A stretch of DNA of 64,000 bases from Neorhizobium tomejilense (GCA_002968845.1 PVBG01000016.1:82556-146555); one strand, 5' to 3'; positions 18,427-28,397 are shown, numbered from the stretch's first letter. Numbers and translations: made by a program. Notes: generated by a model from the sequence alone, not told the origin.

Positions 18427-18457
18427 TTGACCCGCTGATGAAGAGTCAGCGGGTCAA
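18427..18457 (+). terminator. Perfect 12-bp hairpin after rpsR
   Basis: TTGACCCGCTGA pairs perfectly with TCAGCGGGTCAA around a 7-base loop, nine bases after the rpsR stop. There is no T tract, so it may be an mRNA-processing or stabilising hairpin that raises S6/S18 over the downstream genes rather than a full terminator. Confidence 0.6.
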
Positions 18458-18575
18458 ATCCCTTCCGCGATGGGCGCGGATCGGAATTTCCAAATCCCAT
18501 GTTGGGGATGAAGTACCTGAGAGATAGATTCAGGTGTGATCCCCTAACTGCTTCAAAAAGCAGGACAGCGAGACC

Positions 18576-19565
18576 GTGACGAACAAGATACAGACAGTGC
18601 TGCCCACCGGCATCCTTGCCGGCATTGCCGCCACCCTGCTCGTGCTGGGTGCGAATGCGCAGCTGTCGTTTGCGTCCGTGCTCTACGCCGCCTCCTCGCT
18701 TCCGATCTTCATCGCCGGCCTCGGCTGGGGCAATCGCGCCGCCGTCATCGGCATCGTCACCGCCGGTATCCTTGGCGCCATCCTCGTTTCGCCGATGTTT
18801 GCGGTCGCCATGGCAGTGTTCACGCTGATCCCGGCGGGCTGGCTGTCGCATCTCGCCAATCTTGCGCGTCCCGCCTCCGAACTCGGCGGCCCGGACAACC
18901 TGATGGCCTGGTATCCGATCTCGGACATCCTCCTGCATCTCTGCGGCCTGGTGACGATCGCCGTCATCGCTCTCGGGGTCGCAATCGGCTACGGCCCGGA
19001 ACTCACCGACCGGATGGTCGATGCGATGATCGCGGCTCTGCAGGCCCAGGAACCTGCCTTCACGCCGGAACCGGCGGGCATGGCGCAGACCAAGTCGCTG
19101 CTGGTGCTGATGCTACCGCTCGTCCAGGGCGGCGTCTGGGTAACGCTGCTGTTTGCCGCCTTCTACATCGCCGTGCGCATCGTGTCGCGCTCCGGCCGGG
19201 CCGTTCGTCCGCGCGAGGATATGCCCTCGGCACTCCGAATGAACCGGCATGCGATCTTCATCTTCCTCGGCGGCATCGTGCTCGCTTTCCTCGGCGGCGT
19301 TCCGGCGATGATCGGCGCGACGATCTGCGGCACGTTCGGCGCCGGCTTCCTGATGGCGGGTTTCGCCTCCTTGCACTTCCGCAGCCTCGGCAAGGACTGG
19401 CGCATCCCGGCCCTCGTCCTCTGCTATCTCTCTTCCATGCTTGTCCTGCCGGCCATCGCGATCCTCATCCTGGGGCTTACCGATACAAGGCGGACGATCG
19501 CGCTGACCCCGCTCAAAGCAGGCGCCAGCACCGACAACAAGACTACCGAAAACAAGATTGACTGA
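18576..19565 (+). CDS. DUF2232 polytopic membrane protein
   Basis: The 329-residue protein has about eight hydrophobic segments, including TGILAGIAATLLVLGANAQL near the N-terminus, and a short polar tail. It matches the DUF2232 membrane family that lies between rpsR and rplI in alphaproteobacteria; members are distantly related to substrate-binding S components of ECF transporters, but the substrate is unknown. Translation starts at a GTG (18576) nineteen bases before rplI's ribosome site is reached at the other end; the gene is co-oriented and probably co-transcribed with rplI. Confidence 0.85.
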   Translation: MTNKIQTVLPTGILAGIAATLLVLGANAQLSFASVLYAASSLPIFIAGLGWGNRAAVIGIVTAGILGAILVSPMFAVAMAVFTLIPAGWLSHLANLARPASELGGPDNLMAWYPISDILLHLCGLVTIAVIALGVAIGYGPELTDRMVDAMIAALQAQEPAFTPEPAGMAQTKSLLVLMLPLVQGGVWVTLLFAAFYIAVRIVSRSGRAVRPREDMPSALRMNRHAIFIFLGGIVLAFLGGVPAMIGATICGTFGAGFLMAGFASLHFRSLGKDWRIPALVLCYLSSMLVLPAIAILILGLTDTRRTIALTPLKAGASTDNKTTENKID

Positions 19566-19584
19566 TCGAAAGGAAACCTGAACC

Positions 19585-20160
19585 ATGCAAGTCATTCTGC
19601 TTGAACGCGTACCGAAGCTTGGCCAGATGGGCGAAACCGTCAAGGTCCGCGACGGCTTTGCCCGTAACTACCTTCTGCCGCTCGGCAAGGCTCTCCGCTC
19701 CAACGAAGCCAACAAGAAGCGCTTCGAATCCGAGCGCGCCACTCTCGAAGCCCGCAACCTCGAGCGCAAGGGCGAAGCCCTGAAGGTCGCCGAAGTCCTC
19801 GACGGCAAGTCCTTCGTCGTCGTGCGCGCCGCCGGCGAAACCGGCCAGCTCTACGGCTCCGTCGCTGCCCGTGACATCGTCGACGCGCTGGCTGCCGAAG
19901 GCTTCACCATCGGCCGCAACCAGGTCGACCTCAACACGCCGATCAAGGAAATCGGCCTGCACAAGGTCTCGCTGCACCTGCATGCGGAAGTCGAAGTTTC
20001 GGTTGAACTGAACGTTGCCCGCTCCGCTGAAGAAGCCAGCCGCCAGTCCCAGGGCGAAAGCCTCACCTCGGCCGACGCCATCTACGGCGTCGACGAAGAT
20101 GCCCTGCGTCCGGAAGACTTCTTCGATCCGGAAGCCGACGGCGCCGGCGACGACGAATAA
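19585..20160 (+). CDS. rplI: 50S ribosomal protein L9
   Basis: The 191-residue protein starts with the L9 signature MQVILLERVPKLGQMGETVKVRDG (shown in part) and has the N-terminal rRNA-binding domain, the long helix rich in Glu/Lys/Arg and a C-terminal domain. As in rhizobia generally, it has an extra acidic tail of about 40 residues. AAGGAAA precedes the start. Confidence 0.97.
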   Translation: MQVILLERVPKLGQMGETVKVRDGFARNYLLPLGKALRSNEANKKRFESERATLEARNLERKGEALKVAEVLDGKSFVVVRAAGETGQLYGSVAARDIVDALAAEGFTIGRNQVDLNTPIKEIGLHKVSLHLHAEVEVSVELNVARSAEEASRQSQGESLTSADAIYGVDEDALRPEDFFDPEADGAGDDE

Positions 20161-20187
20161 GCTTCGTTCCAAAGACTGTTCAAAGAG

Positions 20188-20219
20188 CGCCCGGGCTGAC
20201 AAGGTCCGGGCGTTTTTTT
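20188..20219 (+). terminator. Rho-independent terminator of the rpsF-rplI operon
   Basis: CGCCCGG and CCGGGCG form a 7-bp GC stem with an 11-base loop, followed by seven T residues, 27 bases after the rplI stop. This is a textbook intrinsic terminator and separates the ribosomal-protein operon from dnaB. Confidence 0.92.
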
Positions 20220-20425
20220 GTCTTTTTCGGGCTATAAAAGAGAGTGGTCCCCCGAGTCGATTCGCTCCGGGAACACAGTCAAACGGATTTACGGTTTCCG
20301 ACCGTTTTTCGCTTCGTAGCGCAGTTTTGCCTGTGAACTACTGTGGGAATCAATATTGCCGTTTCGTGACAGGCCAGACACCTCTAAGGGTACTGCCGGG
20401 GTACAGGGACAGAACGGAAAACACC

Positions 20426-21922
20426 ATGAACGACGCAGTACGCAAGCTCGCCAACATCCAGCCGGCAGAGCCGCATTACCGCGAAGCCCCGAACAATATC
20501 GAGGCCGAACAGGCGCTTCTCGGCGCGATCCTGGTCAATAACGACGCCTATTACCGCGTCTCCGATTTCCTGAAGCCCGTCCATCTCTACGAGCCGCTGC
20601 ACCGCAAGATCTTCGAGGTCGCCGGCGACATCATCCGCATGGGCAAGACCGCCAATCCGGTGACGATCAAGACCTTCCTGCCCGCCGACGACAAGGTCGG
20701 CGATCTGACGGTGGCGCAATATCTCGCGCGCCTTGCCTCCGAAGCCGTGTCGATCATCAACGCAGAAGACTACGGCCGGGCGATCTACGACCTGGCGCTC
20801 CGCCGCGCGCTGATCACCATCGGCGAGGACATGGTCAACATCGCCTTTGACGCGCCGCTCGACATGCCGCCGCAGACGCAGATCGAGGATACCGAACGCC
20901 GGCTGTTCGAGCTCGCCGAAAACGGCCGCTACGACGGCGGCTTCCAGTCGTTCAACGATGCGGTGGCGCTTGCTATCGACATGGCCGGCCAGGCCTTCGA
21001 GCGCGACGGCCATCTTTCCGGTGTCTCGACCGGCATCATGTCTCTCGACAGCAAGATGGGCGGGTTGCAGCGTTCCGACTTGATCGTGCTTGCGGGACGC
21101 CCCGGCATGGGCAAGACATCGCTTGCCACCAACATCGCCTATAACATTGCCGCCTCCTACGAACCGGAAGTCCAGCCGGACGGTTCGTTCAAGGCCAAGA
21201 ACGGCGGCGTCGTCGGCTTCTATTCGCTCGAAATGTCGGCCGAACAGCTCGCCACCCGTATCATCTCCGAGCAGACGGAAGTCTCCTCGTCAAAGATCCG
21301 CCGCGGTGACATTACCGAGGCGGATTTCGAAAAGCTCGTGGCCTGCTCCCAGATGATGCAGAAAGTGCCGCTGTTCATCGACCAGACCGGCGGTATCTCG
21401 ATCGCCCAGCTTTCCGCCCGCGCCCGTCGCCTCAAGCGCCAGCGCGGCCTCGATTGCCTGGTGGTCGACTATATCCAGCTGATGACCGGCTCGGGCAAAT
21501 CGGGCGAGAACCGCGTCCAGGAAATCACCCAGATCACAACGGGTCTGAAGGCGCTCGGCAAGGAGCTGAACGTGCCAATCATCGCGCTGTCGCAGCTCTC
21601 GCGCCAAGTGGAAAGCCGCGACGACAAACGCCCGCAGCTCTCCGACCTTCGCGAATCGGGCTCGATCGAGCAGGACGCCGACGTGGTGCTCTTCGTGTTT
21701 CGCGAGGAATATTATGTGAAGAACATGGAACCCCGCGACATCGCCGACCCGAAATATCCCGAATGGGAAGTGCTGATGGACAAGGTCAAGGGCACGGCGG
21801 ACGTGATCATCGCCAAGCAGCGTCACGGACCGACCGGCACAGTCAAGCTCGCCTTCCAGTCGGAATACACCCGCTTCGCCGATCTGGCCGACCCGAGCTA
21901 TACGCAATACGAAGAGCATTGA
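20426..21922 (+). CDS. dnaB: Replicative DNA helicase DnaB
   Basis: The 498-residue hexameric helicase has the DnaB N-terminal domain (EAPNNIEAEQALLGAILVNN) and the RecA-like C-terminal domain with Walker A GRPGMGKTSLA, Walker B LVVDYIQLM, DLRESGSIEQDADVV and the arginine-finger region. It unwinds DNA at the fork. The chosen ATG gives a normal N-terminus; the in-frame extension further upstream overlaps the rplI terminator and is not credible. No intein is present. Confidence 0.97.
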   Translation: MNDAVRKLANIQPAEPHYREAPNNIEAEQALLGAILVNNDAYYRVSDFLKPVHLYEPLHRKIFEVAGDIIRMGKTANPVTIKTFLPADDKVGDLTVAQYLARLASEAVSIINAEDYGRAIYDLALRRALITIGEDMVNIAFDAPLDMPPQTQIEDTERRLFELAENGRYDGGFQSFNDAVALAIDMAGQAFERDGHLSGVSTGIMSLDSKMGGLQRSDLIVLAGRPGMGKTSLATNIAYNIAASYEPEVQPDGSFKAKNGGVVGFYSLEMSAEQLATRIISEQTEVSSSKIRRGDITEADFEKLVACSQMMQKVPLFIDQTGGISIAQLSARARRLKRQRGLDCLVVDYIQLMTGSGKSGENRVQEITQITTGLKALGKELNVPIIALSQLSRQVESRDDKRPQLSDLRESGSIEQDADVVLFVFREEYYVKNMEPRDIADPKYPEWEVLMDKVKGTADVIIAKQRHGPTGTVKLAFQSEYTRFADLADPSYTQYEEH

Positions 21923-21932
21923 TCGAGCTAAT

Positions 21933-21978
21933 TTGACAGACCGCCTTCATGTTGGCATTATCGCCAACATGAAGGCGG
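21933..21978 (+). promoter_or_regulatory. Consensus promoter covered by a perfect 16-bp palindrome (tumE operator)
   Basis: A consensus -35 TTGACA (21933-21938) lies 17 bases before CATTAT (21956-21961), a 4-of-6 match to the -10 box. A perfect inverted repeat, CCGCCTTCATGTTGGC (21941-21956) and GCCAACATGAAGGCGG (21963-21978) with a 6-base loop, covers spacer, -10 and predicted start point. Transcription would begin at about 21968, immediately before the toxin's ATG, giving a leaderless mRNA. Autorepression by the HTH antitoxin encoded downstream is the natural inference. Confidence 0.7.
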
Positions 21979-22255
21979 AACTGCTTTACCGCTCAAAGAA
22001 CGTCCTGTCGGATGGGCCATCGTCGAGATGGTCATCTCGAAGCTTCCGCATCCCGTGGTCGGGAGCCGGCACGACTACAAATATCGCCTGTTCTACGGTT
22101 ATGAAGGACAGCGGGTTGTCGGCTTCGACAACGAAAGAGGCAAAGGCGACCACAGACATATCGATGGCCGCGAGGAGAACTACAGCTTCACGACGGTCAA
22201 TGCCCTGATCCGTGATTTTCTCGCTGACGTCCATTCAAGGAGAGAGCGCCGATGA
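21969..22255 (+). pseudogene. tumE: TumE-like toxin (DUF6516), frameshifted
   Basis: The first 16 residues (MKAELLYRSKNVLSDG) are in one frame; the rest (AIVEMVISKLPHPVVG onward to the stop at 22253-22255) is in the next frame. One missing base in the GGG run at 22014-22016 would restore a continuous protein of about 95 residues matching the DUF6516/TumE family, including YKYRLFYGYEG and the KGDHRHIDGRE motif. In this family TumE is the toxin partner of the HTH protein TumA. Either the toxin has been inactivated or the sequence has a base error. The stop overlaps the antitoxin start as ATGA, so the pair was translationally coupled. Confidence 0.75.
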
Positions 22256-22614
22256 CAACCGCAACAATTCGAATTCAGCGGGGCGACGAAACTGCGCTTC
22301 AAGACGCCGCAGGAGGCTTTCTCGACGCTTGGAAAACCGGCAAAGCTCAGGAGCACGTCTTCAGCTTCTCCTCCCCTGAACAGCTCTTTACCGTCCTGAC
22401 GCCCAAGCGCTGGACATTGATCGAGACGTTGCAGAGCCTTGGCCCCTCGACCTACCGCGCTTTGGCCACAGCCCTTTCCCGCGATGTGAAGCGGGTGCAT
22501 GAGGATACGGCCGTCTTGATAGAATGGGGCCTTGTCGAAGTGAACGACGATGGTCGCATCCACGTACCCTACGACGTCATCCATGCGGATTTCGACTTGC
22601 GCAGCGTTGCCTGA
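22252..22614 (+). CDS. tumA: TumA-like antitoxin, winged-HTH DNA-binding protein
   Basis: The 120-residue protein has a C-terminal winged-helix pattern (LIETLQSLGPSTYRALATAL, then DVKRVHEDTAVLIEWGLV) typical of the HVO_A0114/TumA family of predicted transcriptional regulators. It overlaps the toxin stop by four bases. It likely neutralises TumE and represses the palindromic promoter at 21933-21978. The gene is intact although its toxin appears broken, so it may persist as an orphan repressor. Confidence 0.75.
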   Translation: MTTATIRIQRGDETALQDAAGGFLDAWKTGKAQEHVFSFSSPEQLFTVLTPKRWTLIETLQSLGPSTYRALATALSRDVKRVHEDTAVLIEWGLVEVNDDGRIHVPYDVIHADFDLRSVA

Positions 22615-22744
22615 ATTCCCGACGGCCTAAAAGATTGTGCAGCGCGAAAGATTTTGCGGGCGCGGTCTTTTTCCTGCCTTCGAAACCGGTAGGATCGCTG
22701 CGACCGTTCTCATGCCTCCCGATCCTCATGCCCTACGAGCCGAC

Positions 22745-23911
22745 ATGACCGATTTCGACAGCGAGCTTTCCTATCCCGACGATTTCGACATTGCGCCCGT
22801 CCGGCTGACGGTCGATCTGGGTGCGCTTGCCGATAATTGGCGGGAGATGGCGCGGCGTTCGGGAACGGCGCGGGCGGCGGCCGTCGTCAAGGCGGATGCC
22901 TATGGACTGGGGCTCGAGGATTGCGGCATCACGCTTTACGAAGCCGGCGCCCGGGATTTTTTCGTCGCTGTCGCGCGAGAAGGCGTGACGCTGCGCGCCT
23001 ATGCTCCCGACGCCCGCATCTATGTTCTCTCCGGGATCTGGCCCGGCCAGGAGGCGATGTTCTTCGAACACGATCTGGTGCCGGTTCTGGCCTCGGAAGA
23101 ACAGCTCGCCTTCTGGATGTCGGTGACATCGGAATATGGCGACCATCCCTGCGCTTTGCAGGTGGATACCGGCTTCAACCGGCTCGGCCTGCCGCTCGAG
23201 GATGCGATCGCCTTCGCCGACGATGTGTCGCGGCCGGCAAGCTTCTCGCCGGTCCTGGTGCTGTCGCATCTCCATAGCGGCGACACGCCCTCCTCGCCCC
23301 TCAACCAGAAACAGCTTTCGGCTTTCCGGAAGGTCGCGGAGGCTTTCGAAGGCATCGAGACGAGCCTTTCGGCTTCCGCCGGGATCTTTCTGGGGCCGGA
23401 CTATCATTTCGATCTCACCCGCCCCGGCATCGCGCTTTATGGCGGCGAGGCGGTCGTCGGGGTACCGAACCCGATGAAGCCGGTCGCGAAGGCGGAAGCG
23501 CGCATCATCCAGATCCGCGACGGGAAAAAGGGCGAGACGGTAAGTTACGGCGGCACCTACCAGCTCTCCCGCGACAGCCGGCTGGCGATCGTTTCCGCGG
23601 GTTATGCGGACGGCTACAGCCGAGCGCTCTCCGGTTCCGGCGTGCCGCTGCGCAAGACGGTCGCCCAGGGCGGCTTCGGCTTCGTCGCCGGCCGCAAGGT
23701 TCCGGTCATCGGCCGCATCACCATGGACCTGACGATCTTCGACGTCACCGACATCCCGGCATCGGAAATCCAGGCCGGCGACTATGTCGAGCTGTTCGGT
23801 CCGAACATAGCCCTCGACGACGTCGCCCGCGCCGCCGGCACGATCGGCTACGAACTGCTGACCAGCCTCGGTCTGCGCTATGAACACCGGTATCTTTATC
23901 CCGAGGATTGA
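22745..23911 (+). CDS. alr: Alanine racemase
   Basis: The 388-residue PLP enzyme interconverts L- and D-alanine for peptidoglycan. The PLP lysine is in AAVVKADAYGLG near residue 41, and the C-terminal catalytic Tyr region is VSAGYADGYSR plus GRITMDLTIFDVT. The start at 22745 is preferred over 22712 because it precedes the conserved part closely, but neither has a strong ribosome site. The gene is flanked by two toxin-antitoxin modules inserted into the conserved dnaB-alr-radA order. Confidence 0.95.
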   Translation: MTDFDSELSYPDDFDIAPVRLTVDLGALADNWREMARRSGTARAAAVVKADAYGLGLEDCGITLYEAGARDFFVAVAREGVTLRAYAPDARIYVLSGIWPGQEAMFFEHDLVPVLASEEQLAFWMSVTSEYGDHPCALQVDTGFNRLGLPLEDAIAFADDVSRPASFSPVLVLSHLHSGDTPSSPLNQKQLSAFRKVAEAFEGIETSLSASAGIFLGPDYHFDLTRPGIALYGGEAVVGVPNPMKPVAKAEARIIQIRDGKKGETVSYGGTYQLSRDSRLAIVSAGYADGYSRALSGSGVPLRKTVAQGGFGFVAGRKVPVIGRITMDLTIFDVTDIPASEIQAGDYVELFGPNIALDDVARAAGTIGYELLTSLGLRYEHRYLYPED

Positions 23912-23977
23912 TCGGCGCTCGCTTGCCTCTTGGAAGCGGAAATCCCTCGTGCTATACGAGAACAAAAGGAGATCGAA

Positions 23978-24283
23978 ATGACCGAGATCCATCTGAGCGA
24001 GAAACAGCGGGCGTTTATCGACGCCCAAGTCGAGGCCGGAGTCTACAAGGATGCCAACGAGGTTGTTGCGGCCGGTTTGCGCCAGCTTCAAGAAAAAACG
24101 GAAACGCTGAAGCGATTGATCCAGGAAGGGCTGGACGATGTCGAAGCGGGCCGAGTGATGAATTTTGAAAGCGGCGAGGAATTGACGGCGCACATTCTCA
24201 AGATGGCAGAGGAACGGAAGAATGCAAGCGCGCCGTCTCAACGTGTCCCAACGCGCGCTGACCGATCTTCTGGAAGATTATGA
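23978..24283 (+). CDS. parD: ParD-like antitoxin (ribbon-helix-helix)
   Basis: The 101-residue protein begins MTEIHLSEKQRAFIDAQVEAGVYKDANEV, reproduced here only in part (MTEIHLSEKQRAFID), the ribbon-helix-helix pattern of ParD/CopG-type antitoxins with VEAG and YKDANEVV helices. A perfect AAAGGAG site lies before the start. The C-terminal 20 residues overlap the toxin gene by 62 bases and look Arg/Ser-rich, so the tail may be poorly conserved. It should bind ParE and its own promoter. Confidence 0.88.
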   Translation: MTEIHLSEKQRAFIDAQVEAGVYKDANEVVAAGLRQLQEKTETLKRLIQEGLDDVEAGRVMNFESGEELTAHILKMAEERKNASAPSQRVPTRADRSSGRL

Positions 24284-24530
24284 GTATACCTCGCAATTCA
24301 ATCCGATAGCCGCAAGACGCCTGCTGGACGAGCTCAATGCCAAGATGGCCTCGTTAGCGGAACTCGGCCTTACCGGCAGTTCCCGAGAATTCGTTCCTGG
24401 ATTGCGGGCCTTCCCCTTTCGCGGCAGGTGCATCTATTTCGTGATCGACGAAACGACGATGCATGTCCTGCGCGTTCTTCACGGACATCAGGACATTTCT
24501 GCCGACAACTTCCCAACCGACGAAACCTGA
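24222..24530 (+). CDS. parE: ParE-like toxin (RelE/ParE superfamily)
   Basis: The 102-residue protein has the ParE fold pattern: an N-terminal strand, helices (RALTDLLEDYEYTSQFNP and AARRLLDELNAKMASLAELG), then strands around REFVPGLRAFPFRGRCIYFVID (given in part) and the terminal VLRVLHGHQDI. ParE toxins poison DNA gyrase. It overlaps parD by 62 bases, implying coupled translation, and precedes radA by only seven bases. Confidence 0.88.
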   Translation: MQARRLNVSQRALTDLLEDYEYTSQFNPIAARRLLDELNAKMASLAELGLTGSSREFVPGLRAFPFRGRCIYFVIDETTMHVLRVLHGHQDISADNFPTDET

Positions 24531-24537
24531 ATTCCCC

Positions 24538-25941
<1,404 letters not shown>

Positions 25942-26045
25942 TCTTCCGTTAACAAGCCCGCTGATGTATGACGGCTGCGGTAAGGCGGGGCGCCGGGCTT
26001 GAAGCCGGCAAGTCTTGAAGTCGGCAAGTCTGGAGTAGATCATAT

Positions 26046-26633
26046 ATGCCCATCACGATTTTCGATGGTATCGTCATCGCTGTGACGCTGTTTTCCGCCG
26101 TTCTCGCCATGGTTCGCGGTTTTTCGCGAGAGGTGCTGTCGATCGCAAGCTGGGCTGGCTCAGTCGCCGCCGCCTATTACCTCTACCCCCTGGTTCTGCC
26201 CTATGTGAAGCCGCACCTGAGTGACGAGCGCATTGCGATTGCTGCGTCCGCTGGCGCCATCTTCCTGATCGCGTTGATCATCATCTCGTTCATCACCACC
26301 AGGATCGCCGATTTCATCATCGACAGCCGCATCGGCGCGCTCGACCGCACGCTGGGTTTCCTGTTCGGCGCCGCCCGCGGCATCCTGCTGCTCGTCGTGG
26401 CCGTCGCGTTCTGGAACTGGCTGGTTGCCGCCAATGCCCAGCCGACCTGGGTGACGCAGGCGAAATCGAAGCCGTTCCTCGACACGCTCGTCGCCCGCCT
26501 CGAAGCCGTGCTGCCCGCCGATATCGAGCCGCAGATCCGCGCCCGCATCCTCGGCCGCGGAGCAGCGCCAACCGATGGCGCTCCGGCTCAGGATCAGCCG
26601 ACGGCAGACGACGCGCCTGCGACAAATAATTGA
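26046..26633 (+). CDS. cvpA: CvpA family membrane protein
   Basis: The 195-residue protein has four predicted membrane segments and the CvpA signature near the start (FDGIVIAVTLFSAVLAMVRG and FSREVLSIASW), then a Pro/Asp-rich tail. CvpA is needed for colicin V production in E. coli and is often next to purF, as here; newer work ties it to envelope stress. It lies 154 bases upstream of purF. Confidence 0.93.
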   Translation: MPITIFDGIVIAVTLFSAVLAMVRGFSREVLSIASWAGSVAAAYYLYPLVLPYVKPHLSDERIAIAASAGAIFLIALIIISFITTRIADFIIDSRIGALDRTLGFLFGAARGILLLVVAVAFWNWLVAANAQPTWVTQAKSKPFLDTLVARLEAVLPADIEPQIRARILGRGAAPTDGAPAQDQPTADDAPATNN

Positions 26634-26702
26634 CGCGATCTTGCGCTTGATGCAGCGCAAAACGTCACCATTTGTGGTATCATTCGCATTCAAGTGAAAA
26701 GC

Positions 26703-26738
26703 AGGCTGGTTTCCGGGGAGGTTCTCCCCGGCCGGCCT
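26703..26738 (+). terminator. GC-rich two-part hairpin between cvpA and purF
   Basis: An inner stem CCGGGGA/TCCCCGG with loop GGTTC is continued by outer arms AGGCTGG/CCGGCCT with a three-base bulge; a T-rich stretch (TTTCC then ATTTTT) follows. It could terminate cvpA transcription or attenuate purF; no purine riboswitch fold was recognised. Confidence 0.55.
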
Positions 26739-26787
26739 TTCCATTTTTCCGACAGGGACAGGTTGTCCGCAGGGATAAGGGGCCAAG

Positions 26788-28290
26788 ATGAATCAGGCGG
26801 TTTCCGAGACGTTCGCCGAAGACAGCGTCAACGAGTGGGATGGCGATACGCTGCATGAAGAATGCGGTGTGTTCGGCATTCTCGGCCATCCCGAGGCTGC
26901 GACGCTGACGGCGCTCGGGCTGCACGCCCTGCAGCATCGCGGTCAGGAAGCGGCCGGCATTGTCTCCTTCGACGGCTTGCGCTTCCATTCGGAACGCCGC
27001 ATGGGCCTCGTCGGCGACCATTATACCGATCCCGTCACCCTTGCCCGCCTGCCCGGCAATATCGCGATCGGCCACAACCGCTATTCGACCACCGGCGAAG
27101 TGGCGCTGCGCAACGTCCAGCCACTGTTTGCCGAACTCGAAGTCGGCGGCATCGCGGTTGCCCATAACGGCAACTTCACCAATGGCCTGACCCTGCGCCG
27201 GCAGCTGATCGCCGGCGGCGCCATCTGTCAGTCGACCTCCGATACCGAAGTCGTCCTGCATCTCATCGCCCGCTCCCGTTATTCGTCGACCGCCGACCGG
27301 TTCATCGACGCGATCCGGCAGATGGAAGGCGGCTATTCGATGCTCGCCGTCACCCGCACCAAGCTGATCGCCGCGCGCGACCCCACCGGCATCCGCCCGC
27401 TGGTCATGGGCGAACTCGACGGCAAGCCGATCTTCGCGTCCGAGACCTGCGCGCTCGACATCATCGGCGCCAAGTTCGTCCGCGACGTGGAGAACGGCGA
27501 AGTCATCATCTGCGAAATCCAGGCGGACGGCTCTATCTCGATCGACGCCCGCAAGGCCGGCAACGGCCAGCCGGAACGGCTCTGCCTGTTCGAATACGTC
27601 TATTTCGCCCGCCCCGATTCCGTCGTCGGCGGCCGCAGCGTCTATGTGGCGCGCAAGAACATGGGCATCAACCTTGCCAAGGAATCGCCCGTCGAAGCCG
27701 ACGTCGTCGTGCCCGTGCCGGATGGCGGCACGCCGGCTGCTCTCGGTTACGCCCAGGAAAGCGGCATTCCGTTCGAATACGGCATCATCCGCAACCACTA
27801 TGTCGGCCGCACCTTCATCGAGCCGACCCAGCAGATCCGCGCCTTCGGCGTCAAGCTCAAGCATTCCGCCAACCGGGCGATGATCGAGGGCAAGCGGGTC
27901 GTGCTGGTCGACGATTCGGTGGTGCGCGGCACGACGTCGCTGAAGATCGTCCGGATGATCCGCGATGCCGGCGCCAAGGAAGTGCATCTGCGCGTCGCCA
28001 GCCCGATGATCTATCACCCGGATTTCTACGGCATCGACACGCCCGACCGCGACAAGCTGCTCGCCAACCAGTACGACAGCCTGGAAGCCATGTGCCAATA
28101 TATCGGCGCGGATTCGCTGGAATTCCTGTCGATCAACGGCCTTTACCGCGCCGTCGGCGGCGAAGACCGCAACAACGCCCGCCCGCAATTCACCGACCAT
28201 TATTTCACCGGCGACTATCCCACCCGCCTGCTCGACAAGGATGGCGAGACGATGGGCCGCAAGGTTTCGGTACTGGCCAGCAACGGCTGA
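26788..28290 (+). CDS. purF: Amidophosphoribosyltransferase PurF
   Basis: The 500-residue enzyme makes phosphoribosylamine from PRPP and glutamine, the first step of purine synthesis. The mature enzyme begins at the cysteine of EECGVFGILGH (about residue 27), so the first 26 residues are a propeptide. The glutaminase motifs (ALQHRGQEAAGI, IGHNRYSTTG) and the PRPP-binding loop VVLVDDSVVRGTT are present. GGGGCCAAG precedes the ATG. Confidence 0.98.
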   Translation: MNQAVSETFAEDSVNEWDGDTLHEECGVFGILGHPEAATLTALGLHALQHRGQEAAGIVSFDGLRFHSERRMGLVGDHYTDPVTLARLPGNIAIGHNRYSTTGEVALRNVQPLFAELEVGGIAVAHNGNFTNGLTLRRQLIAGGAICQSTSDTEVVLHLIARSRYSSTADRFIDAIRQMEGGYSMLAVTRTKLIAARDPTGIRPLVMGELDGKPIFASETCALDIIGAKFVRDVENGEVIICEIQADGSISIDARKAGNGQPERLCLFEYVYFARPDSVVGGRSVYVARKNMGINLAKESPVEADVVVPVPDGGTPAALGYAQESGIPFEYGIIRNHYVGRTFIEPTQQIRAFGVKLKHSANRAMIEGKRVVLVDDSVVRGTTSLKIVRMIRDAGAKEVHLRVASPMIYHPDFYGIDTPDRDKLLANQYDSLEAMCQYIGADSLEFLSINGLYRAVGGEDRNNARPQFTDHYFTGDYPTRLLDKDGETMGRKVSVLASNG

Positions 28291-28353
28291 GGTGATTGGG
28301 TGGCTTTGCAGCACCGCCCTTCGGCAAGTTCCTTCACGCACCCAGCAAGCTCG

Positions 28354-28397
28354 CCCCCCTCTGCCCTGCCGGGCATCTCCCCCACAGGTGGGGAGAT
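28354..28397. repeat. Palindromic intergenic repeat, copy R1
   Basis: This 44-base element contains hairpin A (GCCC-TGCC-GGGC) followed by hairpin B (ATCTCCCC/GGGGAGAT with a 7-base loop). It begins 64 bases after purF and is exactly repeated in reverse orientation at 28484-28527. The 449-base gap between purF and the next gene holds this pair; the rest shows no credible gene. It resembles rhizobial intergenic mosaic elements such as RIME, an identification by type, not by database match. Confidence 0.85.

Noticed and set aside
22011..22020. Programmed -1 frameshift in tumE
   Set aside because: The junction (GAT GGG CCA) lacks a classical slippery heptamer and no downstream pseudoknot or hairpin was seen; a mutation or base error is simpler.
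26703..26738. Purine riboswitch before purF
   Set aside because: The structure is a simple GC hairpin without the three-way junction or conserved loop bases of purine riboswitches.
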